Part shown: positions 1-5,651 of the stretch, piece after piece
Layout: the number at the start of each line of letters is the position of its first letter
How positions within the stretch are numbered: the first letter of the stretch is position 1
Assembly (NCBI GenBank): GCA_028687415.1
Contig: JAQUAC010000164.1
Coordinates: forward strand, 1-5,651
Direction: 5' to 3'
Source: Acidocella sp.
GTDB lineage: Bacteria > Pseudomonadota > Alphaproteobacteria > Acetobacterales > Acetobacteraceae
DNA length: 5,651 nt
Position numbers and translations under genes: made by a program
Notes under the pieces: model-generated
Databases searched by the model: none
The model's input: only the letters and a program-made list of their open reading frames with translations
Told to the model about the DNA's origin: nothing

Positions 1-1439
1 CCAAGGGCTTCTTCCCGGTGCAGGATACGGGCGTTATCGAGGGTATCAGCCAGGGCTCGCAGAGCACTTCCTACGCCGCCATGGCGGTACACCAGCAGGC
101 GCTGGCCGATGCGCTGCTGAAGGACAAGGACGTGGTGAGCCTGACCTCCTATATCGGCGTGGATGGCACCAACACCACGCTGAACGCGGGGCGGTTCCTC
201 ATCAACCTCAAGCCCAAGGGGCAGCGCAGCCTCTCGGCGGCGGAGATCATTCCGCGCCTGAACAAGGAGGTGGCGGGCATGCCCGGCATCGCGCTTTTCT
301 TGCAGCCGGTGCAGAGCCTCACGTTCAACACCACCGTGGCGCCGACGCAATACCAGTTCGTGCTGGAAGACTCGAATAGCAGCGATTTTACCAGATACGT
401 GCCCGCGCTTATGACGAAATTGCAGGCCCTGCCGCAGATCACCGACGTTGCCAGCGGGCTGCAGGCTGCCGGGCAATCCGTATACATCAATATCGACCGT
501 GTAAACGCCGCCCGCTACGGCATTACCCCCGCTACGGTGGATAGCGCGCTTTACGATGCTTTTGGCCAGCGCATCATCTCCACCATCTTCACGCAGACGG
601 ACCAGTACCGCGTGATCATGGGCGTGGACCCTAAGCAGATGACATCCGTGGCCTCGCTGGGCGCGATTTATTTGCCTTCCTCTTCATCCTCCGGTGGGCA
701 GGTGCCGCTCTCGGCCGTCGCCACCTTTACCGTGCAGCCGAAGCCGCTGGTTATTCAGCATCTCGGCCAGTTTCCCGCCACCACCATCTCCTTCAACCTG
801 GCCCAGGGGGCGACGCTGGGGCAGGCGGTGGATGCAATCACCAAGGCCGAGGCCTCGCTGCATTTCCCCGCGGCGGTGCAGACGAATTTCCTAGGCGCTG
901 CCGCGGCGTTCCAGAACTCGCTGGGTAACGAGGTGTTCCTGCTTCTGGCCGCCATTGTCGCGGTTTATATCGTGCTTGGCGTGCTCTATGAGAGTTTCAT
1001 CCACCCCGTCACCATCCTCTCCACTCTGCCCTCCGCCGGTATTGGCGCGCTTATTTTCCTGTGGTTCTCGGGCGAGGGGCTGGATGTTATCGGCATTATC
1101 GGAATCGTGCTACTCATAGGCATCGTGAAGAAGAACGCGATCATGATGATCGACTTCGCGCTGCATGCCGAGCGTAACGAAGGCAAATCCCCGCGTGATG
1201 CGATTTATGAAGCCTGCCTGCTGCGCTTCCGCCCGATCATGATGACCACGCTGGCGGCGATGTTCTCGGGCATTCCACTTATCGTCGGCGGCGGCATGGG
1301 GTCTGAGCTGCGGGCGCCCTTGGGGCTGGCCATTGTCGGCGGGTTGCTGGTCAGCCAGGTGCTGACGCTGTTCACCACGCCGGTCATCTACCTCGCTTTT
1401 GACAATCTGGCGCTGCGTTTCAGGGCCAAAGCCGCATGA
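1..1439 (+). CDS. mdtB: RND multidrug efflux permease, MdtB-type subunit (5' truncated, C-terminal half)
   Basis: This is the C-terminal 478 codons of an inner-membrane proton/drug antiporter of the RND (HAE1) family; the start lies left of the window. The frame is open from base 3, and the first residues read KGFFPVQDTG, the RND signature just after TM7, so the GTG at 18 is an internal Val and not a start. Next comes the second large periplasmic domain (to about base 925), with MdtB-like stretches such as SLTSYIGVDGTN and LYDAFGQR. TM8-TM12 follow. The TM10 proton-relay lysine is in GIVKKNAI (second Lys, bases 1131-1133; AcrB K940 equivalent). The TM11 Thr is in LRFRPIMMTT (1245-1247; AcrB T978 equivalent). 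From memory the sequence tracks E. coli MdtB more closely than MdtC. The protein probably forms a heterotrimer with the product of the next gene, with which it overlaps by 4 nt. A serine run (678-692) marks a periplasmic loop. The family call is firm; MdtB versus MuxB naming is inference. Confidence 0.95.
   Translation, partial: KGFFPVQDTGVIEGISQGSQSTSYAAMAVHQQALADALLKDKDVVSLTSYIGVDGTNTTLNAGRFLINLKPKGQRSLSAAEIIPRLNKEVAGMPGIALFLQPVQSLTFNTTVAPTQYQFVLEDSNSSDFTRYVPALMTKLQALPQITDVASGLQAAGQSVYINIDRVNAARYGITPATVDSALYDAFGQRIISTIFTQTDQYRVIMGVDPKQMTSVASLGAIYLPSSSSSGGQVPLSAVATFTVQPKPLVIQHLGQFPATTISFNLAQGATLGQAVDAITKAEASLHFPAAVQTNFLGAAAAFQNSLGNEVFLLLAAIVAVYIVLGVLYESFIHPVTILSTLPSAGIGALIFLWFSGEGLDVIGIIGIVLLIGIVKKNAIMMIDFALHAERNEGKSPRDAIYEACLLRFRPIMMTTLAAMFSGIPLIVGGGMGSELRAPLGLAIVGGLLVSQVLTLFTTPVIYLAFDNLALRFRAKAA
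1436..1439 (+). promoter_or_regulatory. ATGA stop/start overlap coupling the two RND genes
   Basis: The ATG of the MdtC-type gene (1436-1438) overlaps the TGA of the MdtB-type gene (1437-1439). The only Shine-Dalgarno-like sequence nearby is AGGG at 1422-1425, about ten bases before the ATG, which is weak and rather distant. Translation of the second gene therefore probably depends on re-initiation by ribosomes ending the first, which would tie production of the two pump subunits together. Confidence 0.8.
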
Positions 1440-4400
1440 ACCTCGCCGGCATTTTTATCAAACGTCCGGTCGCCACCATACTGCTTACCATCGGCATCGC
1501 ACTTTCCGGCATGCTGGCGTTTTTCAAAATGCCGGTGGCGCCGCTGCCGCAAATCGCGTTTCCCACCATCCAGGTGCAGGCCAACATGGCGGGCGCCAGC
1601 CCGGACACCATGGCCGCCACCGTGGCCGAGCCGCTGGAACGGCATCTCGGTACCATTGCGGATGTGACGGAGATGACCTCGCAATCCGATGTGGGCACCA
1701 CGCGCATCACGCTGCAATTCGGGCTGGACCGCAACATTAATGGCGCGGCGCGCGATGTGGAGGCGGCGATTCAGGCGGCGCGGGCGGATTTGCCGACGAC
1801 GCTGCGCGCCAACCCGCAATATCAGAAATTCAACCCGGCGGATGCGCCGATCATGGTGCTGGCCCTGACCTCGGACACGATGACCCCAGGCCAGCTCTAC
1901 GACTCTGCCGACACGGTGCTGGAGCAGCAATTCTCGCAGATCAACGGCGTGGGCAATGTGGAGCTGGGCGGCTCGGCGCTGCCCGCTGTGCGGGTGGAGT
2001 TGCAACCCGGCCCGCTCGCCAAATACGGTATCGGGCTGGAGGATGTGCGCGCCGCCCTGGCCGCCGCCAACGCGAATTCACCGAAAGGCTATTTCGACAC
2101 CGGGGCCACGCGCTACCAGATATACACCAACGACCAGGCCACCGTGGCGGCACAGTATCGCAACCTCATCATCGCCTACCGCAACGGCCAGGGGGTGAAG
2201 TTGTCGGATGTCGCCACGGTCAGCAACTCGGTTGAGAATTTGCAGAATGCCGGGTTGTATAATGGCAAGGCCGCGGTGCTGGTTATCATCCGTGCCAGCC
2301 CTGGCGCAAACATCATCCGCACGGTGGATCAGATCAAGGCGGTGCTGCCGGAACTGCGCGCCGCCCTGCCGCCCGCGATCAATTTTGGTGTGGCCATGGA
2401 CCGCAGCCAGTCCATCCGTGCTTCGCTGGCCGATACCGAGCGCACATTGTTTATTGCCGTGCTGCTGGTGGTGGGGGTGGTGTTTGTGTTTCTGCGCTCG
2501 CCGCGCGCCACGCTCATCCCCGGCCTTGCCGTGCCGGTCTCCATCATTGGCTCCTTCGGGCCGATGTATCTCATGGGCTTCTCCATCGACAATCTCTCGC
2601 TGATGGCGCTCACCGTTGCCACCGGTTTTGTGGTGGATGACGCGGTGGTGGTGACGGAAAACACCATGCGCCATTTGGAGGATGGCATGGAGCCGCTGGA
2701 GGCGGCGTTGCGCGGCGGCAAGGAGGTGAGTTTTACCGTGCTTGCCATGAGCCTCTCGCTGATCGCGGTGTTCTTGCCGATTCTGCTGATGCCTGGGCTG
2801 GTCGGTAAATTGTTTCAGGAATTCGCCGAGACGCTGACCATCACCATCCTCATTTCACTGTTGGTGTCGCTCACCACCACGCCCATGCTTTGCGCGCTGC
2901 TATTGCGGCGGGAGCACGTGGCGGGAACCCCTCAGAACCGGGTATTGGCGGCACTGGAATCCTGGTTCGACGCGGTGCGGGGCGGGTATGAGCACTCTCT
3001 GCGTTGGGCGCTGCGCCATGCGCGGTTGGTGGGGGTGGGGCTTATCCTCACCATCATTCTCAACATTGTGCTCTTTGTGGTGGTGCCGAAAGGATTTTTC
3101 CCGGAGCAGGATACGGGGCTGATCATAGGCAACATCCAGGCGGATCAGTCGACCTCTTTTGCCGCCATGAAGCAGAAGCTCGTGGCACTGCAAACCATTG
3201 TGCAGCAAGACCCCGCCGTGGCTTCCGCCGCTGGGTTTACCGGCGGGCATTCCACCAATACCGGCTTCCTGTTCATCACGCTCAAGCCATTGAGTGAGCG
3301 CCATGCCTCGGCCACGCGGATTGTGGCGCGGCTGCGCAAACCGCTGGCGAAAATCCAAGGGGTGCAAACATTCCTGGTTCCGGCGCAGGATTTGCGCGTG
3401 GGCGGGCGGCAGAGCAACGCGGAATACCAGTACACGCTGCAAAGCGACGACGCCGCCGCACTTGCGCAATGGACGCCGAAGATCGTGGCGGCGCTGAAGC
3501 AGGACGGCACGCTGGTGGACGTGAATTCCGACATGCAGACCGGCGGGCTGGAAACTTACATTCAGATCAACCGCGCCCAGGCCGCCCGGCTCAACATCAC
3601 TCCTGCCGAGATTGACGCCACGCTCTACGACGCCTTCGGCCAGCGCGATGTCTCCACCATCTATAACGAGTTGAACCAGTATGAAGTGGTGATGGAGCTG
3701 GCGCCTCAATACCAGCAGACGCCGCAGGATCTGAGCCGCATCTATGTCAGTACCTCCGGCGGCAGGGCCAGCGGCACCTCCTCTAGCCAGCTCGCCGCGG
3801 GGTCCGTGGTGGCCAACACCAGCAGCACCAGTACCAGAAGCGAGGTTGCCAGCGTCGCGTTGGATTCCGCCACCAACGCGGCGATCAACTCCATCGCCGC
3901 CAGCGGGCATAGCAGCGCCTCCTCGGGCACGGCGGTCAGCACCAACGCGGAGACCATGGTACCGCTCTCCGCTTTCGCCAGCTTCGCCCTTGGCACCACG
4001 CCGATCTCGGTGAACCACCAGAGCGGGCGCGTGGCCGCGACCATCTCCTTCAGCCTGCCGCAGGGCGTGGCGCTGGGCACCGGGGCCGCCGCCATCCAGC
4101 GCGTTATGAGCAATCTGGACGTGCCGCTGAGCATTACCGGCCGCTTCGCCGGCACGGCGGCGGCGTTCCAGTCCACGTCCAGCAGCGAGCCGCTGCTGAT
4201 TCTGGCGGCGCTTGCGGCGGTTTATATCGTGCTGGGCATTCTCTATGAGAGCACGATCCACCCCATCACCATTCTCTCCACCATTCCCTCAGCGGGGCTG
4301 GGAGCCACGCTGTTTCTGCTGATGCTGAACACACCGCTCACCATCATCGCGCTCATAGGCGTGATCCTGCTCATCGGCATTGTGAAGAAGAACGCGATCT

Positions 4401-4735
4401 TGATGATTGATTTCGCGCTGCAATTGCAGCGCGGCCAGGGTGTGCCGCCGGAGGAGGCAATCTTCCGCGCCGCCTCCTTGCGTTTTCGTCCCATCCTGAT
4501 GACCACCTTCGCTGCCATTCTCGGCGCGTTGCCGCTGGCCATAGGGCTGGGGCAGGGGGCGGCGCTGCGTCAGCCGCTGGGGCTGACCATTATTGGCGGG
4601 CTGGTAGTGAGCCAGGCGCTGACACTTTACACCACCCCGGTCGTGTATCTGTGGCTGGACCGGCTGGGGCAGAAACTGCGCGGCGGGCGCGACAAGGCAG
4701 CGCCCCGTGAGGGCAGCATCGTGGAGGCGTTATGA
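1436..4735 (+). CDS. mdtC: RND multidrug efflux permease, MdtC-type subunit
   Basis: This is a complete inner-membrane RND (HAE1) transporter of 1099 residues, somewhat longer than the roughly 1025 of E. coli MdtC. The start is the ATG overlapping the upstream stop; MNLAGIFIKRPVATILL matches the usual RND N-terminus, with TM1 at about 12-30. The first periplasmic domain spans about 31-335. TM2-TM6 occupy about 338-490, with the proton-relay pair D401/D402 in TM4 (GFVVDDAVVV). TM7 (about 528-550) leads into PKGFFPEQDTG (551-561). The second periplasmic domain runs to about 915 and TM8-TM12 follow, with K985 in GIVKKNAI and R1016/T1023 in LRFRPILMTT, equivalent to AcrB K940, R971 and T978. All core coupling residues are present, so the protein looks functional. 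Unusual is a Ser/Thr/Ala-rich insertion at residues 772-841. It probably assembles with the MdtB-type neighbour; for E. coli an MdtB2MdtC1 trimer has been reported, in which MdtC is thought to handle substrate. Substrates cannot be read from the sequence. Confidence 0.96.
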   Translation: MNLAGIFIKRPVATILLTIGIALSGMLAFFKMPVAPLPQIAFPTIQVQANMAGASPDTMAATVAEPLERHLGTIADVTEMTSQSDVGTTRITLQFGLDRNINGAARDVEAAIQAARADLPTTLRANPQYQKFNPADAPIMVLALTSDTMTPGQLYDSADTVLEQQFSQINGVGNVELGGSALPAVRVELQPGPLAKYGIGLEDVRAALAAANANSPKGYFDTGATRYQIYTNDQATVAAQYRNLIIAYRNGQGVKLSDVATVSNSVENLQNAGLYNGKAAVLVIIRASPGANIIRTVDQIKAVLPELRAALPPAINFGVAMDRSQSIRASLADTERTLFIAVLLVVGVVFVFLRSPRATLIPGLAVPVSIIGSFGPMYLMGFSIDNLSLMALTVATGFVVDDAVVVTENTMRHLEDGMEPLEAALRGGKEVSFTVLAMSLSLIAVFLPILLMPGLVGKLFQEFAETLTITILISLLVSLTTTPMLCALLLRREHVAGTPQNRVLAALESWFDAVRGGYEHSLRWALRHARLVGVGLILTIILNIVLFVVVPKGFFPEQDTGLIIGNIQADQSTSFAAMKQKLVALQTIVQQDPAVASAAGFTGGHSTNTGFLFITLKPLSERHASATRIVARLRKPLAKIQGVQTFLVPAQDLRVGGRQSNAEYQYTLQSDDAAALAQWTPKIVAALKQDGTLVDVNSDMQTGGLETYIQINRAQAARLNITPAEIDATLYDAFGQRDVSTIYNELNQYEVVMELAPQYQQTPQDLSRIYVSTSGGRASGTSSSQLAAGSVVANTSSTSTRSEVASVALDSATNAAINSIAASGHSSASSGTAVSTNAETMVPLSAFASFALGTTPISVNHQSGRVAATISFSLPQGVALGTGAAAIQRVMSNLDVPLSITGRFAGTAAAFQSTSSSEPLLILAALAAVYIVLGILYESTIHPITILSTIPSAGLGATLFLLMLNTPLTIIALIGVILLIGIVKKNAILMIDFALQLQRGQGVPPEEAIFRAASLRFRPILMTTFAAILGALPLAIGLGQGAALRQPLGLTIIGGLVVSQALTLYTTPVVYLWLDRLGQKLRGGRDKAAPREGSIVEAL
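3749..3958 (+). other. Low-complexity Ser/Thr/Ala-rich insertion in the MdtC-type subunit
   Basis: This segment encodes residues 772-841, between the conserved IYV (769-771) and VPLSAF (842-847). At the aligned position the upstream MdtB-type protein has only ten residues between IY and VPLS, against 71 here, a net gain of about 61. Of the 70 residues, 20 are Ser, 9 Thr and 14 Ala; there are few charges and no aromatic residues, so it is probably flexible or disordered. By comparison with AcrB, the site is a hairpin near the end of the docking-domain portion of the second periplasmic loop, so the insertion faces the periplasm. Reading frame and flanking motifs are intact, so the gene is not broken. 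The function is unknown. Confidence 0.8.
4723..4735 (+). promoter_or_regulatory. Ribosome binding site and ATGA overlap for the outer-membrane channel gene
   Basis: GGAGG at 4723-4727 lies four bases before the ATG at 4732, within the last codons of the RND gene. The ATG overlaps the RND stop TGA (4733-4735). The strong but closely spaced Shine-Dalgarno sequence decides the start of the lipoprotein and suggests coupled translation with some independent initiation. Confidence 0.8.
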
Positions 4736-4776
4736 GGCGGGTTGGTGTTCTGGGGCTGCTGGCCCTTTCCGGCTGT
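4732..4776 (+). other. Lipoprotein signal peptide with lipobox
   Basis: Codons 1-15 encode a two-arginine n-region, a short hydrophobic core and LSGC ending at Cys15. Signal peptidase II would cleave before Cys15, which would become lipidated. At 14 residues the signal is near the short end for lipoproteins, but the upstream in-frame stop excludes a longer form. Confidence 0.88.
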
Positions 4777-5651
4777 ATGGTTGGGCCGGGCTACCACAAA
4801 CCCCGGCTGGTGGTGCCAGCGGCGTATAAAACCGCGCCGGGCTGGGTGCAGGCGAAGCCAGCTGACGATGCGCCGAAAGGGGCGTGGTGGACAGCATTTG
4901 GCGATGAGGATTTGAACCGGCTGGAACCGGAGGTGGCGGTGAATAACGCCACGCTGGCGGCGGATTACTATGCCTATCAGCAATCCATCGAGATCATGCA
5001 GGAGGAGCGCGGCTCGCTTTTCCCCAGCTTCGGCCTTACCGGCAGTTCCACGCGCTCGGGCCAGGGCGGGGGTGGGGCCAGCACCGCGGCGGCCTCCGGC
5101 TATGCCAACACCTCCGGCCCCACCACCTCCGGCACGTTCGAAGGCTCGGCCTCCTGGAACATCGACATCTGGGGCAAGATCCGCCGCCAAGTGCAGGGTG
5201 ATGTGGCCGCCGCCCAAGTGAACGCTGCCGACCTCGCTAACGCCACACTCAGCGCCCAGGCCACGCTGGCGCTGGATTATGTCGATCTGCGCGCATCGGA
5301 CGCCAATATCGCGCTCTATCAGCAGACCGTGACGGCGTATCAGCGCAGCCTGAAAATCACCGAGAATCAGGCGGCGGCAGGAACGGCGGCGCCGTCTGAC
5401 GTGATTACCGCCCGCACTCAGCTGGAAGGGGCGCAGGCACAGCTCATTAATGCCGGGGCGGCGCGGGCGCAGTATGAGCACGCCATCGCCGTGCTTATTG
5501 GCCATGCCCCGGCGGACCTCTCATTCCCCACGGGGCCGCAGATTGCTAACGTGCCGGTGATGCCTCCCGGCGTGCCCAGCACGCTGCTGGAGCGCCGTCC
5601 GGACGTCGCGGCGGCGGAGCGCAGCATGGCGGAGGAGAACGCGCTCGTGGG
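4732..5651 (+). CDS. Outer-membrane efflux channel lipoprotein, NodT/OprM family (3' truncated)
   Basis: These are the first 306 codons of a TolC-like outer-membrane factor that runs off the right edge without a stop; family members are usually about 470-500 residues. The start is well fixed: the frame has a stop at 4708-4710, no other start codon follows it, and GGAGG sits at 4723-4727. Residues 1-15 form a short lipoprotein signal, MRRVGVLGLLALSGC, with lipobox LSGC and acylated Cys15. Residue +2 is Met, not Asp, which fits outer-membrane sorting. Family hallmarks follow: AWWTAFGDEDL (51-61), the second beta-strand segment SWNIDIWGKIRR (141-152), the helical motif GTAAPSDV (217-224) and LLERRPDVAAAER (285-297). 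The part seen covers the first beta-hairpin and most of the first alpha-barrel repeat. It should trimerise as the exit duct for the RND pump encoded just upstream, with which it overlaps by 4 nt. Possible equivalents are OpmB or OprM; the exact subfamily is not determined. Confidence 0.95.
   Translation, partial: MRRVGVLGLLALSGCMVGPGYHKPRLVVPAAYKTAPGWVQAKPADDAPKGAWWTAFGDEDLNRLEPEVAVNNATLAADYYAYQQSIEIMQEERGSLFPSFGLTGSSTRSGQGGGGASTAAASGYANTSGPTTSGTFEGSASWNIDIWGKIRRQVQGDVAAAQVNAADLANATLSAQATLALDYVDLRASDANIALYQQTVTAYQRSLKITENQAAAGTAAPSDVITARTQLEGAQAQLINAGAARAQYEHAIAVLIGHAPADLSFPTGPQIANVPVMPPGVPSTLLERRPDVAAAERSMAEENALV

Noticed and set aside
18..20. GTG as a possible start of a short RND protein
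   Set aside because: The frame stays open to base 3 and encodes the conserved KGFFP just before it, so the GTG is an internal Val codon of a longer gene.
1399..1740. Plus-strand 113-codon frame overlapping the start of the MdtC-type gene
   Set aside because: It is out of frame with both RND genes and is His/Arg/Gly-rich, consistent with a shifted reading of the true gene.
1388..2005. Minus-strand open frame of 205 codons across the RND-RND junction
   Set aside because: It is antisense to two well-supported genes and has the biased composition of a shadow frame.
3871..3950. Eleven-base direct repeat CACCAACGCGG (3871-3881 and 3940-3950) inside the Ser-rich insertion
   Set aside because: It is a single short pair within low-complexity coding DNA, 69 bases apart; it is not enough to call a tandem repeat array or a mobile-element target duplication.
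2900..4261. Long minus-strand open frame of 453 codons opposite the MdtC-type gene
   Set aside because: Its translation is rich in Arg, Gly and His with no recognisable domain, and it lies wholly antisense to a strongly conserved RND gene. Long antisense frames are expected in GC-rich coding DNA.
4627..5505. Minus-strand open frame of 292 codons opposite the end of the RND gene and the channel gene
   Set aside because: The + strand here encodes clear OprM/NodT motifs in an uninterrupted frame; the antisense product is Arg/Gly-rich and shows no domain.

Overview
The window lies entirely inside a tripartite RND multidrug-efflux operon of a Gram-negative bacterium. The DNA is GC-rich with strong G/C preference at third codon positions. 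The proteins include inner-membrane RND pumps and an outer-membrane lipoprotein, so the cell has two membranes. A proteobacterium is likely, and an alphaproteobacterium is a reasonable guess from base composition and gene style, but nothing here fixes the genus.

Layout, all on the + strand with no intergenic space: (1) 1-1439, the C-terminal half of an MdtB-type RND permease whose 5' end is outside the window; (2) 1436-4735, a complete MdtC-type RND permease of 1099 residues; (3) 4732-5651, the first 306 residues of a NodT/OprM-family outer-membrane channel lipoprotein, running off the right edge. Both junctions are ATGA overlaps, where the ATG of the next gene shares four bases with the TGA of the previous one. 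The three genes are therefore almost certainly co-transcribed and translationally coupled. No promoter, terminator, RNA gene, mobile element or CRISPR array is visible, and no stretch lacks a gene.

The two RND proteins probably form a heteromeric inner-membrane pump, as known for E. coli MdtB/MdtC and Pseudomonas MuxB/MuxC. A periplasmic adaptor (MdtA/MuxA type, expected upstream of the window) would link it to the third gene product, a dedicated outer-membrane duct. This order (adaptor, two RNDs, own channel) resembles muxABC-opmB more than E. coli mdtABCD, which relies on an unlinked tolC.

Most of the window is a conventional efflux operon, and I see no undescribed system. The most unusual feature is an in-frame, low-complexity Ser/Thr/Ala-rich insertion of about 60 residues in a periplasmic part of the MdtC-type subunit (about 3749-3958). 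The MdtB-type partner carries a short serine run at the same aligned position.
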